Source: Roseobacter fucihabitans
GTDB taxonomy: Bacteria > Pseudomonadota > Alphaproteobacteria > Rhodobacterales > Rhodobacteraceae
Length of the DNA stretch: 64,000 nt
NCBI RefSeq assembly: GCF_014337925.2
Contig: NZ_CP143423.1
Coordinates: forward strand, 402,501 to 466,500
Direction: 5' to 3'
Shown: piece after piece, positions 1-9,753 of the stretch
How positions within the stretch are numbered: the first letter of the stretch is position 1
How the letters are laid out: each line of letters begins with the position of its first letter
Program-made: the position numbers and the translations under genes
Notes under the pieces: model-generated
Told to the model about the DNA's origin: nothing
Database searches by the model: none
Seen by the model: the letters and a program-made list of their open reading frames with translations, nothing else

Positions 1-1
1 C

Positions 2-1597
2 GGTATGCTCGCCAGCGATCTGCCGCTTGCTCTATCGCGCCATGCGACGTCCAAAATCGACGGTTCCGACCTTCTGGACATTCACACCTTTGGATTTCGC
101 GGCGAAGCCCTGCCGTCACTTGGGGCCGTTGGCAAACTCACGATCGCCAGCCGCGCCGAAGCTGCTGAAGGGGTCGAAATTTCGGTAAAAGGCGGCGTCA
201 CATCGCCCACCAGACCCGCCGCGCTCAACAAAGGTACGACCGTCACGCTGCGCGATCTGTTTTACGCCACACCTGCACGGTTGAAATTCCTGCGCACGGA
301 CCGCGCCGAAGCACAAGCCATCACGGATGTCATCAAACGTCTCGCCATGGCTGAACCTTTCGTGCAATTCACCTTGCGTGATGTGTCAAAGGACGGCGAG
401 GGCCGCGTCCTTTTCAAGGCAGACGGCGAACAGGGCGATATGTTTGATGCCCTGCACGGTCGTTTGGCCTGTGTCATGGGGCGCGATTTTGCGCAAAACG
501 CCCTGCCCATCGACGCGCTGCGCGACGGGTTGCACCTTACCGGTTATGCGGCCTTGCCGACCTATTCGCGCGGGTCTGCGGTTGCGCAATATCTCTTTGT
601 GAACGGGCGTCCCGTGCGGGATAAATTGCTGGTGGGCGCGCTGCGCGGCGCCTATTTTGATTTCCTGAGCCGGGATCGGCACCCGGCGGCGGCGCTCTTT
701 ATCGATTGCGATCCAACGCTTGTGGACGTCAATGTGCATCCGGCAAAATCGGAGGTGCGTTTCCGCGATCCCGGCCTTGCGCGCGGATTGATCGTCTCTG
801 CGCTGCGCCACGCGCTGGCCGAGGCCGGGCATCGCGCCTCCTCAACGGTTGCTGATGCAACCTTGGGAGCGATGATCCCGGAACCCACAGGCGCGCGCAT
901 TTACCAGATGGACCGGCAACCAGGCAGGTCCGCAGCACCCAGTTTTCAGGAAACCGCGCCTGTCTGGGGGCGGATCGAAGAGCCCGCACCTTTGACTGAT
1001 GTCGAAGAGATCCCCGATTACCCCTTAGGTGCGGCGCGGGCTCAGGTGCATGAAAACTACATCATCGCCCAGACCAAAACGGGCATGGTTATCGTGGATC
1101 AGCATGCCGCCCATGAACGTCTGGTCTATGAAAAGCTCAAACGCCAGATGGCCGAGAACGGTGTCGCCCGCCAAGCCCTGCTGATCCCCGAAATCGTGGA
1201 GCTTTCCGCGCAGGATTGTGCAAGGCTTATGGCCATCGCCGACGCGCTTGAGAAATTTGGTTTAGGGATTGAACTATTTGGTGGAAATGCGGTTGCGATT
1301 CGCGAAACACCGGCAATTCTGGGTCAGGTTGACGCAAAGGGTATGGTGCTCGATATTCTCGATGAGTTGGAAGATGAAAGCAGCAGCACCCTGGTGCAAG
1401 CGCGCATCGAGGCGATCCTGAGCCGCATCGCCTGTCATGGGTCGATCCGCTCGGGCCGCCTCATGCGCGGCGAAGAAATGAACGCGCTGTTGCGCGAGAT
1501 GGAGGCTACGCCGCATTCGGGGCAATGCAACCATGGTCGCCCGACCTATGTCGAGTTGAAACTGAGCGACATTGAGCGGCTGTTTGGCCGGACATGA
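2..1597 (+). CDS. mutL: DNA mismatch repair protein MutL (5' end outside window)
   Basis: This is the C-terminal ~530 residues of MutL, the ATPase that links mismatch recognition by MutS to strand excision. The open frame runs in from the window edge, so the true start and the first ~80 residues (ATP-binding motif I) lie outside. Visible parts are the GHKL motif [16 protein letters not shown], the motif [20 protein letters not shown], a transducer domain, a variable Pro-rich linker near residues 290-335, and the C-terminal dimerisation domain. That domain contains [12 protein letters not shown], which fits the DQHA(X)2E(X)4E metal-binding motif of nicking MutL endonucleases, plus CNHGRPT near the end. 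So this MutL probably nicks DNA itself, as in bacteria lacking MutH. The stop overlaps the next start as ATGA, implying translational coupling to rmuC. Confidence 0.97.
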   Translation, partial: GMLASDLPLALSRHATSKIDGSDLLDIHTFGFRGEALPSLGAVGKLTIASRAEAAEGVEISVKGGVTSPTRPAALNKGTTVTLRDLFYATPARLKFLRTDRAEAQAITDVIKRLAMAEPFVQFTLRDVSKDGEGRVLFKADGEQGDMFDALHGRLACVMGRDFAQNALPIDALRDGLHLTGYAALPTYSRGSAVAQYLFVNGRPVRDKLLVGALRGAYFDFLSRDRHPAAALFIDCDPTLVDVNVHPAKSEVRFRDPGLARGLIVSALRHALAEAGHRASSTVADATLGAMIPEPTGARIYQMDRQPGRSAAPSFQETAPVWGRIEEPAPLTDVEEIPDYPLGAARAQVHENYIIAQTKTGMVIVDQHAAHERLVYEKLKRQMAENGVARQALLIPEIVELSAQDCARLMAIADALEKFGLGIELFGGNAVAIRETPAILGQVDAKGMVLDILDELEDESSSTLVQARIEAILSRIACHGSIRSGRLMRGEEMNALLREMEATPHSGQCNHGRPTYVELKLSDIERLFGRT

Positions 1598-2832
1598 TTG
1601 AGCTCTTCGGCCAGACTTACACGATGGACGACCCTGTCGTTATCGCGGCGTTGGTGGTGGCGGGATTGGTCGCATTGCTTTTCCTGCTCCTCATTCTGGC
1701 GGTGCGCGCCGCGGGACAGGCGGCACGGATGTCGGCACCGCTGGCCCAGCAGATCGGCATGCTGGGCCAGCACGTGCAGCAGTTGGGTGCGGGGCAGGAG
1801 CAGTTGCGCGGTGGGCTGCAAATGGTATCGGACACACAGGCCACAGCGCAAACCCAGGTGATCCAGACCGTGGAGGCGCGTCTGGCCACGGTGCAACAAC
1901 AGATGCAGGACCGTCTGGCGGATAACGCGTTGCGCTCGGCGCGCTCGCTTGCCGAGATGCAGGAGCGCATGAAAGAAGCGCTGCACGGCTCTTCCAAACA
2001 GACGACGACCTCATTGACGCAATTGCAGGAACGCCTCGCGGTCATCGATAAGGCGCAGGATAATATCACCAAACTCTCCGGCGATGTACTGTCCCTTCAG
2101 GACATCCTGAGCAACAAGCAGACGCGCGGGGCCTTTGGCGAAATCCAGCTGCATGACATCGTGTCCAAGGCCCTGCCGAAGGATAGTTTTTCGCTCCAGC
2201 ATACGCTCAGCAACGGCAAGCGCGCCGATTGTCTGATCCACCTGCCTAACCCGCCCGGACCGATCGTGATCGACAGTAAATTTCCATTGGAGGCCTATGA
2301 GGCCCTGCGCGCGGCCAAGACGGAGTGGGACCTCAAGGAAGCGGCGGCCAAGATGAAGGTTGCGGTGCTCAAGCATATCAAGGACATCTCGGATAAATAC
2401 ATTCTGGAGGGGGAAACCGCCGATGGGGCGTTGATGTTTCTGCCCTCGGAAGCGGTTTATGCGGAGCTGCACGCGAATTTCCCGGAACTGGTGCGCAAGG
2501 GGTTTGACGCGCGGGTCTGGATCGTGTCACCGACCACCTGCATGGCCACGCTCAACACGATGCGGGCGATCCTAAAAGACGCCCGGATGCGCGAACAGGC
2601 CGGGGCGATCCGTTCGGAATTGTCCAAACTGGTGGCGGATGTGGACAGGTTGGGCGCGCGCGTCGGCAATCTGGACCGTCACTTTTCGCAGGCCTCAAAG
2701 GACATCGAAGAGATCAAGATCAGTTCGGACAAAGCAGGTAAACGCGCCCATCGCCTCGATAATTTCGATTTCGAGGAATTGTCGCCTGATGAGGTCGCCG
2801 CTGCTGTGCCGCTGAGCAAACTGGGGCCTTAG
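1594..2832 (+). CDS. rmuC: DNA recombination protein RmuC
   Basis: RmuC-family protein of 412 residues, usual length for the family. Residues about 12-35 form one hydrophobic anchor, followed by a long Gln/Ala/Arg-rich coiled coil (about 40-180) and then the conserved RmuC nuclease-like domain (about 185-350), with stretches such as [13 protein letters not shown] and [13 protein letters not shown]. The family limits inversion and recombination at short inverted repeats; its exact biochemistry is poorly defined. The start ATG overlaps the mutL stop by four bases, so the two repair genes form a co-translated pair. The next gene is convergent, 53 bp away. Confidence 0.93.
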   Translation: MIELFGQTYTMDDPVVIAALVVAGLVALLFLLLILAVRAAGQAARMSAPLAQQIGMLGQHVQQLGAGQEQLRGGLQMVSDTQATAQTQVIQTVEARLATVQQQMQDRLADNALRSARSLAEMQERMKEALHGSSKQTTTSLTQLQERLAVIDKAQDNITKLSGDVLSLQDILSNKQTRGAFGEIQLHDIVSKALPKDSFSLQHTLSNGKRADCLIHLPNPPGPIVIDSKFPLEAYEALRAAKTEWDLKEAAAKMKVAVLKHIKDISDKYILEGETADGALMFLPSEAVYAELHANFPELVRKGFDARVWIVSPTTCMATLNTMRAILKDARMREQAGAIRSELSKLVADVDRLGARVGNLDRHFSQASKDIEEIKISSDKAGKRAHRLDNFDFEELSPDEVAAAVPLSKLGP

Positions 2833-2885
2833 CCGCGATAATCGCCCGTGATCCGACCCGGCGTCTGACCAGGACGCATTTCAAC

Positions 2886-3941
2886 TCAGAGCTGCCAGCC
2901 CCCATAGAGGGGGTGGTTATCGCAAAGCGGTAAATTGACGGTCTGACCGCTGCGCGCAGCGTGATAGATCGCAGTGACCAACGCGATGGATGCCCGCCCC
3001 TCTTCAAGGGTGACGGCGGTGCTGGCCCGGCCCGCCAACTGATCCGAAATTGCCGCGAAAAACCCCTCATACCCGATGGGTTCCGACCCCAATTCGGCCA
3101 GACAGGCATCAATTTGAGGCTGATGGTCGGGATTTCGAGCGGTGAACGACCAGGGCGCGGCTCCGGGCGCATAGGGGGCTGTTCCTGATGTTGCGGTCAA
3201 ACGCTCAAACACCAGGCGGATGCGCGTTTCATCCCGCGCGGCCCCCAATGTGATGCTGCTCGTGGCCAGAGCACCGTTGGCCAATCTGAAACTGATCGCC
3301 GCGCAGTCTTCGGTCTCGATAGGGTTCACCCGTGTTGTCGTCATCGCGCCGACCGAGGCGACAGGGCCCATGAAATGGGTCATCAGGTCGTGGTTGTGGA
3401 TGGCATGGCCCAGAACCGCACCGCCCTGTTCTCCCGCCCATGTCCCACGCCAGGGCACCGCATAATAATCAGCGCCGCGCGACCAATGGGTCTCGATTGC
3501 GCCAACCTGCGGTTGTCCGGTGAGCCCGGCAGCGATCAGGCCGCACAATTGCGCCAAGGGTGGACCCCAGCGGTATTGAAAGACCGGGAACACCTGCTTT
3601 TGGTTCAGCTGTGCCGCCGTGCGGAGCCGGTCGACATCAGCCAGCGATGTGGCCAATGGCTTTTCGCAGATCACATGCTTGCGGGCTTCAAGGGCTCGAA
3701 GCGCGACCGGGACATGTAAATGCGGCGGGAGGCAGATATCAATAACATCCACCTCTGGCGCGTCCAATGCCGCTTGCAGGTTGTCCGAAACCTCGAAGGT
3801 ATCACCCTGCCGCAGGCTTTCTGCGCGGGCCTCGTCCTGATCGACGATCCGTGTGACGTCAAACGTGTCGTGTAATTTGCGATAGGCTGCGAGATGTTCA
3901 CGCCCAATCCCCGCGCCAAGGATCGCAACGCGGATCACCAT
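2886..3941 (-). CDS. Gfo/Idh/MocA-family NAD(P)-dependent oxidoreductase
   Basis: Sugar or cyclitol dehydrogenase of 351 residues. The N-terminal Rossmann fold opens with VAILGAGIGREHLAAY (GxGxxG dinucleotide loop), and the family signature CEKPLAT containing the catalytic Lys follows near residue 95. The C-terminal alpha/beta domain binds substrate and contains HAIHNHDLMTHF. The start chosen is the ATG at 3941, preceded by GGAAGG; a longer frame upstream to 3998 adds residues with no family likeness. It is the last minus-strand gene of the sugar-acid region, 490 bp beyond the kinase gene, so it may have its own promoter. Family membership is clear; the substrate is not readable from sequence. 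Confidence 0.9.
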   Translation of the reverse strand: MVIRVAILGAGIGREHLAAYRKLHDTFDVTRIVDQDEARAESLRQGDTFEVSDNLQAALDAPEVDVIDICLPPHLHVPVALRALEARKHVICEKPLATSLADVDRLRTAAQLNQKQVFPVFQYRWGPPLAQLCGLIAAGLTGQPQVGAIETHWSRGADYYAVPWRGTWAGEQGGAVLGHAIHNHDLMTHFMGPVASVGAMTTTRVNPIETEDCAAISFRLANGALATSSITLGAARDETRIRLVFERLTATSGTAPYAPGAAPWSFTARNPDHQPQIDACLAELGSEPIGYEGFFAAISDQLAGRASTAVTLEEGRASIALVTAIYHAARSGQTVNLPLCDNHPLYGGWQL

Positions 3942-4431
3942 TGGGGGCCTTCCGCGACCGTTTGGATCTGTATCGCCAGCGACATCACAGTGAAACATCC
4001 TTTTAGGTCATTACCGTTTCGCTTTTGTACTGAATATCACGCAGCACCCATGCGAAATAGGGAAAACCTGACCTGCTTACCTCGTATTTTTTGCCACACC
4101 GTCCCGGTTCATCAAAGGGAAATGATCACGGTGCACCGCGTCGCCGCCAGCGATGAATTGCACAATTCGATCTATCCCTGCGCGCTTTATTGTGGCGCGT
4201 TTTTGGTCGCCGGGCGGGGCATGCCCTCCCGCGAGCGGTGGGCGCACAGCACGCACGTAACCACGGCCTGCGTCAGTGCTGAGCGGCAATCTGGGATCCT
4301 GGTTGGTGTCTTTGCGTGCCGTCGCCACCGTACCAGTGCGGCCAGACTCGCCGTTTGCGCCACGCGCGCAGATCACCGCCTCGGGTGATACAGCGGTTTG
4401 AAGCGGATCGGTGCGAAAGACTTCCGCGGGC
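3942..4431. other. 490-bp gap without a supported gene
   Basis: This lies between the Gfo/Idh gene and the kinase gene, both on the minus strand. Open frames of 130-165 codons exist on both strands (3894-4388 plus, 4077-4484 minus), but their translations are Arg/Ala/Cys-rich, show no motif I recognise, and overlap the flanking genes. It probably holds the promoter of the Gfo/Idh gene. A decayed gene cannot be excluded. Confidence 0.5.
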
Positions 4432-5301
4432 TCATGCTGGGATGATCGCACCGCGATACTGCACCACGCGGGAGGCGCAGTCATGGCCCGCTTTCAGCGC
4501 GACCTGTTGAGATTTTCCCGCAAGAAGTGCACCGAGATAGCCACCGTTGAAACTGTCGCCTGCGGCGGTGGTATCCACGACGTTTGCTGCGGGCGCATAG
4601 GTTTGATCGACCGCTTCGCCCAGTGACAAAGGTCCCAGCCCGCCACGCTTCAAAGCACCTTGTGCGGCTCCCGCTGCAAACCGCGCGGCGACCGTTTCCG
4701 CGCTTTCCTCAAAGAGGGCCATCTCATCGTCAATGGACGGCAGCGCGATATCGGCGAGAGACCAAAGCGCGCGGGTGATCTGCCGCGCCGTGGTGGCATC
4801 CTCCCAAAGTCGGGGCCGGTAATTGCTGTCATAAGCCACGCGCGCGCCGGTTTCCTGCAACCAGCCCATCAGCGCCAGGCGCACCTGTTGTGGCAGGATG
4901 GCCATGGTAATCCCCGATAGATACACGACGTCATATGGCGCAAGTATTGAGAAATCATACTCCTCGCCAACCTGAAACATCTGACGCGCGGCAGAGGCAT
5001 TGCGCCAATAGGTAAAGGCCCGTTCCCCGGCTTCATTTGTGGTTATCGCGTAGAGGCCGGGTGATTTGCCAGTGATCACACGGATATTGTCGCAGCCGAT
5101 ATTTTGGGCGGCAATGAAACCCATGATCTTTGTCGAGAACGGATCGTCGCCCAGGCAGGTGACATAATCCACCGCAATATCCGGGGCCGCGCGTTTGAGG
5201 TAAATGGCGGTGTTGAGCGTGTCTCCGGCCACGCCGACCTGCGCCTCAGCTTCGTTCATGGAAAGCTCAATCATGGCTTCACCGATACAGGCAACCCGCA
5301 T
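4432..5301 (-). CDS. PfkB-family sugar kinase, 2-keto-3-deoxygluconate kinase-like
   Basis: PfkB/ribokinase-family kinase of 289 residues. N-terminal MRVACIGEAMIELS and GVAGDTLNTAIYLKR form the substrate-binding region, and DTTAAGDSFNGGYLGALLAG near the C terminus is the ATP/anion-hole signature with the catalytic Asp of the AGDSF motif. The arrangement matches KdgK, which phosphorylates 2-keto-3-deoxy-D-gluconate before aldol cleavage. The start is the ATG at 5301, which shares its A with the TAA stop of the upstream permease (TAATG), a sign of coupled translation; the frame open to 5562 runs through the permease gene and is rejected. No KDPG aldolase is in the window, so the next step must be encoded elsewhere. 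Confidence 0.88.
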   Translation of the reverse strand: MRVACIGEAMIELSMNEAEAQVGVAGDTLNTAIYLKRAAPDIAVDYVTCLGDDPFSTKIMGFIAAQNIGCDNIRVITGKSPGLYAITTNEAGERAFTYWRNASAARQMFQVGEEYDFSILAPYDVVYLSGITMAILPQQVRLALMGWLQETGARVAYDSNYRPRLWEDATTARQITRALWSLADIALPSIDDEMALFEESAETVAARFAAGAAQGALKRGGLGPLSLGEAVDQTYAPAANVVDTTAAGDSFNGGYLGALLAGKSQQVALKAGHDCASRVVQYRGAIIPA

Positions 5302-6182
5302 TATTTCTGTTCCCTTTTCCAGATGATCAAGCCTGAAACAACGATGATCATCGCGCCCATGATTGTCCATTGATCCGGCACATGATGAAAGACCAGATAG
5401 CTGAGGATCGACAGGTAAATCATGAATGAATAGGTGTAGGGCATCAGCGTGTTCGCCGTGCCGAAGCGATGCGCATTTGTCAGCAATTGATGCCCGGCCC
5501 AGCCGAAGATACCCAGGCTGATCAGCACCGACCAATCCAGCAGGTTGTCCGGCCATTGCCATGCCCAGATCGCCATGGGTAACATCACCGCCGTGCCCAG
5601 TGCGCCCATGTAAAACTGCATGGTTTCGGTTGCGACCACGCCCGCGAGTTTACGGGTCATGATCGAATAGAGCGCGAGGCTCAGCGCATTGAACAAGGGC
5701 AGCAGCATGGCGATATGGAAGGCCTCGCCAAAGGGGCGGATGACCACCAGCACCCCTGCAAATCCCAGCAGTATGGCGAACCAACGCCATGGCCCCACCC
5801 GTTCTCCAAGTAAAGGGCCCGATAAGGCACAGACGATCACGGGGCTGGAGAACATGATCGCCGCCGTCACCGTCAGCGGCAGGAAATTCAGCGCATAGAA
5901 GTTGGACAAGGTCGCCGTTACCAGAAGCAAAGCGCGGCTGAGCACCTGCCACAGATGCCCGGTCTGAAACCGGTCGCGTGTCATGCCGCCCTTTGCGATC
6001 ACGGCGATGGAAATCACGAAATGCCCGGCATATCGCATGAAAGCCAGTTGAAAGGCGGAAAAACCCGCGATCACCAGCCATTTGGCCCCGGTGTCGACCA
6101 GCGAAAACAAAAACCACGCGCCCAGCATCAATACGATGCCGAAATGGGGTCGATCCTCCAGCAGACCCGCGGTGACGGCCAT
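5301..6182 (-). CDS. DMT-superfamily (EamA) permease
   Basis: Inner-membrane protein of 293 residues with about ten hydrophobic segments arranged as two EamA repeats, for example residues 15-35, 40-58, 77-95 and 100-118, then a second set from about 150 to 285. It ends in a short basic tail (WKREQK). The family exports or imports small metabolites; the substrate here is unknown, but the position between a reductase and a KDG-type kinase suggests a sugar-acid pathway metabolite. Its start lies one base after the stop of the upstream reductase, and its stop overlaps the kinase start. Confidence 0.87.
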   Translation of the reverse strand: MAVTAGLLEDRPHFGIVLMLGAWFLFSLVDTGAKWLVIAGFSAFQLAFMRYAGHFVISIAVIAKGGMTRDRFQTGHLWQVLSRALLLVTATLSNFYALNFLPLTVTAAIMFSSPVIVCALSGPLLGERVGPWRWFAILLGFAGVLVVIRPFGEAFHIAMLLPLFNALSLALYSIMTRKLAGVVATETMQFYMGALGTAVMLPMAIWAWQWPDNLLDWSVLISLGIFGWAGHQLLTNAHRFGTANTLMPYTYSFMIYLSILSYLVFHHVPDQWTIMGAMIIVVSGLIIWKREQK

Positions 6183-6183
6183 G

Positions 6184-7071
6184 TTACGTGCTCATTTTCT
6201 GGACATAGAAATCGACCATTTCACTGACCATCTTCTCACCATGACCGGTTTCTGTCGCCTCGCGCAGAGCAGAGAGCGCGCCTTTGGACATGATGCTTTC
6301 AACGCCCGCCTCATCGGCCATGCGGGCATAATACCCCACGTCCTTGGCGGCGTTCTTGATGGCAAAGGCCAGTTGATTAGGATCGCCATCCACACCGTAG
6401 CCCTTGACGAAATCCATCATCCCCGAATGCAGCGGCCCGGCGGCCATGACGTCATAGACCTGTTTGCGATCAATCCCTGCGACATCGGCCATGGCAAAGG
6501 CCTCGGCCATCGCATTGGCGACCGTCATGCCAAAGAAGTTGTTGATCAGCTTGATCGTATGCCCGGACCCGGAGGCCCCGAGGTGAAAGACGTTTTCACC
6601 CAGATCCTGGAGCACCGGTTCGACCTTATCAAAGGCCCCCTTGTCCCCGGCGGCCATGATGTTGAGCAAGCCGTCCTTGGCATGGGAGGGCGTGCGCCCG
6701 AGCGGCGCATCAAGGTATTGCCCACCGGCGGCGGCAACCTCCTCGCTGAGTGCGCGCGTACTGGCGGGCAGCGAGGTGCCGAAATCAATGACCACGGCAC
6801 CGGCGCGCAGGCCTTTGATCACCCCGTCATCGCCGCGCATGCGGGCCTCGACGCTGTCGCTGGTGTCCATGCACAGCATAACGATGTCGCTGGCCGCCGC
6901 CACCTCGCGCGCGGTTGCAACCTCGCTGGCCCCGCGCGCCACGGCGGCGTCCACATTGGGGCGCGACCGGTTGGCCATGACCGTCACGGCATATCCCTTG
7001 TCCTGAAGCCGCCCGACCATGGCCGCGCCCATCAGGCCAAGGCCGATAAATCCGATTGTGGGTTGTGTCAT
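6184..7071 (-). CDS. 3-hydroxyisobutyrate dehydrogenase-family NAD(P) reductase
   Basis: Beta-hydroxyacid dehydrogenase of 295 residues. IGFIGLGLMGAAMVGRL at the N terminus is the nucleotide-binding loop; DAPLGRTPSHAKDGLL near residue 120 is the substrate-binding segment; GSGHTIKLINNFFG carries the conserved catalytic Lys and Asn. The family covers tartronate semialdehyde reductase (GarR/GlxR), sulfolactaldehyde reductase and L-threonate dehydrogenase; I cannot choose between these. The usual DAPVSGG is here DAPLGRT, so substrate preference may differ from classical GarR. It sits in the minus-strand operon downstream of a small ORF and directly upstream of the permease. Confidence 0.88.
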   Translation of the reverse strand: MTQPTIGFIGLGLMGAAMVGRLQDKGYAVTVMANRSRPNVDAAVARGASEVATAREVAAASDIVMLCMDTSDSVEARMRGDDGVIKGLRAGAVVIDFGTSLPASTRALSEEVAAAGGQYLDAPLGRTPSHAKDGLLNIMAAGDKGAFDKVEPVLQDLGENVFHLGASGSGHTIKLINNFFGMTVANAMAEAFAMADVAGIDRKQVYDVMAAGPLHSGMMDFVKGYGVDGDPNQLAFAIKNAAKDVGYYARMADEAGVESIMSKGALSALREATETGHGEKMVSEMVDFYVQKMST

Positions 7072-7095
7072 GTTCTGTCCCTCTCGCTTGCGCGG

Positions 7096-7245
7096 TTATG
7101 TGATGGTGTCAAAGGTCTGTTTTTCAAACCTTGCGATTTCAGCGTGGATAGGGGCCGACCAATCGTCCGGGATATGGTTTTGCGGCACCAGATACCCTTG
7201 CTCCCGATCGCGCGCGATTTGCTCAGCTGTTAGCGACTCCGCCAT
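7096..7245 (-). CDS. small ORF, 49 codons, unknown function
   Basis: A short ATG-initiated frame starting MAESLTAEQIARDREQGY and ending TFDTIT. It lies between the second Gfo/Idh gene and the reductase gene, starts 23 bp inside the 3' end of the Gfo/Idh gene in another frame, and ends 24 bp before the reductase start. What supports it is a perfect AGGAGG six bases upstream of its ATG, embedded in the last codons of the Gfo/Idh gene. The opening faintly resembles the N terminus of phytanoyl-CoA dioxygenases (LTxEQIxxxRxxGYLV), so it could be a decayed remnant of such a gene or a true small protein. Confidence 0.5.
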   Translation of the reverse strand: MAESLTAEQIARDREQGYLVPQNHIPDDWSAPIHAEIARFEKQTFDTIT

Positions 7246-8239
7246 GTGCACCCTCCTCTTGAGTGGGCGAAAGCTGGGCCTCGATGTCCAGCGTTATGGC
7301 CAAGGTGCGCGTCGCATCGGCCACGTCGATCAAGGGGGTCGCGCCGTCGATGACATCAAGGAAATGGTTAAGCTGCGCGGCCAGTGGGGGGGTGGTGTTG
7401 ACCTCGACCGCCAGAGGGACCCGCGTTGCGGCCTGACCCCAATCGGTCCCGGACCAAAGCGTCAGGGACGGGAAGCTCACCGCGCCCGCCGTGCCCATGA
7501 TCCACATCATATCCTGCCCCGTTGCGCCGATATTGGGGTTCTCGCCGGTGCCCGCTTCAAAACCCCAGGGGCTGGGCGTGGTATCGGCAAAGCTGATCGT
7601 GCCTGTCGCGCCATTGGCAAAAGCCAGGGCCACCGCGCCGCTTTCGATGCGCGCACTCCCGCGCAGACCGGCCCCGCGCAACCCGGTGACGGCCAGGATG
7701 TCGCCGAGGACAAAGCGCAGGGTATCAATGTCATGCACCAGATTGATCATTACCGGGCTGCCGCCTGCCGTGCGCCAGTTCCCGTCAAAATACCCCTCCG
7801 GTTTGCGCATCGCCCAGATCAGATTGGCGCAGACCGGGGTACCGATACGCCCCTCATCAATCAGGGCCTTCAACTGCTGGACCGGCGCGTGATAGCGGCG
7901 GTGATGTCCGACCAGCGATCCAACGCCCGCTTGCACCACCGCGTGGGCCAGGGCCTGCGCCCCCGCCATGTCCGAGGCCACAGGTTTTTCGATCAGCATG
8001 GGCCACCCGCGGCTGGCGGCATAGATGCCGTGGCGCGCATGTAGCCCGGTCGGCGTGGCGATGATCACCCCATCCACCGGTTCCGTGACCTCTGCCATAT
8101 CCACAAACCGCTTGAGGTGTGGCGCAATCGACGTATCCGGATCCACCAGCCCGACCAAGGTGCACCCCGGATGGGCCTCAACCGCCTCAACGTGGCGGAT
8201 TCCGATCAACCCGCCGCCAAGCACAAGGATGCGTTTCAC
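7223..8239 (-). CDS. Gfo/Idh/MocA-family oxidoreductase (second copy)
   Basis: NAD(P)-dependent dehydrogenase of 338 residues. RILVLGGGLIGIRHVEAV gives the dinucleotide loop, LIEKPVASD the catalytic EKP signature, and GNWRTAGGSPVMINLVHDIDTLRF the family segment with the His and Asp of the active site. It is only distantly related to the copy at 2886-3941. The start is GTG at 8239, overlapping the TGA of the upstream altronate-dehydratase-like gene (GTGA), so the two are probably co-translated. This may oxidise the sugar or lactone whose acid the neighbouring dehydratase consumes; that is inference from position. Confidence 0.9.
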   Translation of the reverse strand: MKRILVLGGGLIGIRHVEAVEAHPGCTLVGLVDPDTSIAPHLKRFVDMAEVTEPVDGVIIATPTGLHARHGIYAASRGWPMLIEKPVASDMAGAQALAHAVVQAGVGSLVGHHRRYHAPVQQLKALIDEGRIGTPVCANLIWAMRKPEGYFDGNWRTAGGSPVMINLVHDIDTLRFVLGDILAVTGLRGAGLRGSARIESGAVALAFANGATGTISFADTTPSPWGFEAGTGENPNIGATGQDMMWIMGTAGAVSFPSLTLWSGTDWGQAATRVPLAVEVNTTPPLAAQLNHFLDVIDGATPLIDVADATRTLAITLDIEAQLSPTQEEGAHGGVANS

Positions 8240-9744
8240 ATGACCGCCCCAATTTGCCAGGGGACGAATTCATAATCGCCAAGGCCTTGCGCTTCGGATT
8301 TTGTCATCTCGCCGCTGGCCACGCGCAGGAAGGTTTCGTAAATTTCGCGCCCCTTTTCTTCAACGCTCACCCCTTCGCTCAGGATGGTGCCGGCGTCGAT
8401 GTCCATATCCTCTATCATGCGCTTGGCCATCTGTGAATTCGTGGCGACTTTGATCGTTGGGCTGGGTTTGGAGCCGAAAGCGGAGCCGCGCCCGGTGGTA
8501 AAGCACACCAGATTGCACCCGCCCGCGATTTGTCCCGTGACGCTGGCCGGATCATAGCCGGGAGAATCCATGAAGGTGAAACCGCGCGCCCGAACCGGTT
8601 CGGCGTATTTATAGACGCCCATCAGGGGGCTGGTGCCGCCCTTGGCCGCGGCACCTAGCGATTTTTCCAGGATCGTGGTCAAACCGCCCGCCTTGTTGCC
8701 CGGAGAGGGGTTATTGTCCATCGAGCCCTTGTTGCGCAGCGTGTAGTCTTCCCACCATTTGATCAGATCAACCAGACGCGCGCCGGTGGCGTGGTCCACG
8801 GCGCGCCGGGTCAATAAATGTTCCGCACCATAAATCTCGGGCGTTTCGGCCAACACGCCGGTTCCGCCCTGTGAGGCCAGCAGATCACAGGCATAACCCA
8901 AGGCCGGATTGGCGGTGATCCCAGACCATGCGTCCGAACCGCCGCATTGCAGGCCCACCATCAATTCCGACGCCGGGCAGGGGGTGCGCGTCGCCTCATT
9001 GGCAATCGGCAGCATGGCTTGGATCTTCTGGATCCCCAGTTCCACGGTTTTGCGCAGACCCGCGACTGATTGAATGTTCATGACCTGAAACGTGGGGCCT
9101 TGTTTTAAGCCATAGGCCTCAACGAGCCAGTCGATCTGGTTCATTTCACAGCCCAATCCGACCATCAAAACACCGGCATGGTTGGGATGGCGCGCATAGC
9201 CCCACATCACCCGCTGGAGCGCCTCAAACCCATCACCGCTATCGGCCATGCCGCATCCCGTGCCATGCACAAAGGCCGCAACACCGTCCACATTGGGAAA
9301 GGGTGCAAGAACATCCGGCGTAAAATGGTTGGCGATCATCCGCGCGGCGGTGGCCGAACAATTCACCGATGTTACGATGGCGATGTAATTACGCGTGCCG
9401 ACCTGACCGTTTGCACGGCGATATCCCATGAATCTGTCGCGATCTGCCTCAGCCGCCGGTGTGATGGGGCGCAGGTCAGTGGAGAAATCATAGGCCGCTT
9501 CGGTATTGCGAAATTCCACATTCTGGGAATGGACATGATCCCCCGCGGTGATGTTTTCCGCCGCATAGCCGATGATCTGAGCGTATTTGCGAATGGGTTG
9601 GCCTTGGGCGATATCGGCGGTGGCGATCTTGTGACCCGATGGGATCAGCGCGCGTGTCGCGGTGGTTTCAACGGCAACGCCGACCTCAAGGGCGCGGGTT
9701 GCTGTCACGACATTGTCGATGGGGTCGAGGCGAACGGTGTCCAT
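8236..9744 (-). CDS. uxaA: altronate dehydratase (UxaA)-family sugar-acid dehydratase
   Basis: Protein of 502 residues with both parts of the UxaA/GarD family: an N-terminal SAF domain (about 5-80, with VETTATRALIPSGHKIATADI) and the large C-terminal altronase domain (about 100-480) with RNYIAIVTSVNCSATAARMI, HGTGCGM, LQCGGSDAWSGI and DSPGYDPASVTGQIAGGCNLV. The family dehydrates D-altronate or D-galactarate to 2-keto-3-deoxy acids with Fe2+ or Mn2+. Length is close to E. coli UxaA (495). ATG at 9744 is preceded by GAGGAG. It belongs to the minus-strand run after the TRAP permease. A 2-keto-3-deoxygluconate product would fit the KDG-type kinase downstream, but other hexonate substrates are possible. 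Confidence 0.92.
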   Translation of the reverse strand: MDTVRLDPIDNVVTATRALEVGVAVETTATRALIPSGHKIATADIAQGQPIRKYAQIIGYAAENITAGDHVHSQNVEFRNTEAAYDFSTDLRPITPAAEADRDRFMGYRRANGQVGTRNYIAIVTSVNCSATAARMIANHFTPDVLAPFPNVDGVAAFVHGTGCGMADSGDGFEALQRVMWGYARHPNHAGVLMVGLGCEMNQIDWLVEAYGLKQGPTFQVMNIQSVAGLRKTVELGIQKIQAMLPIANEATRTPCPASELMVGLQCGGSDAWSGITANPALGYACDLLASQGGTGVLAETPEIYGAEHLLTRRAVDHATGARLVDLIKWWEDYTLRNKGSMDNNPSPGNKAGGLTTILEKSLGAAAKGGTSPLMGVYKYAEPVRARGFTFMDSPGYDPASVTGQIAGGCNLVCFTTGRGSAFGSKPSPTIKVATNSQMAKRMIEDMDIDAGTILSEGVSVEEKGREIYETFLRVASGEMTKSEAQGLGDYEFVPWQIGAVM

Positions 9745-9753
9745 AATCTCTCC

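Noticed and set aside
4077-4484. 135-codon minus-strand frame downstream of the kinase gene
   Set aside because: Overlaps the kinase C terminus in another frame, and the sequence shows no recognisable motif.
6082-8044. Long plus-strand open frames (6082-7233, 7019-8044) opposite the reductase and Gfo/Idh genes
   Set aside because: They are antisense shadows of well-supported minus-strand genes, with His/Gly/Arg-rich translations and no motifs.
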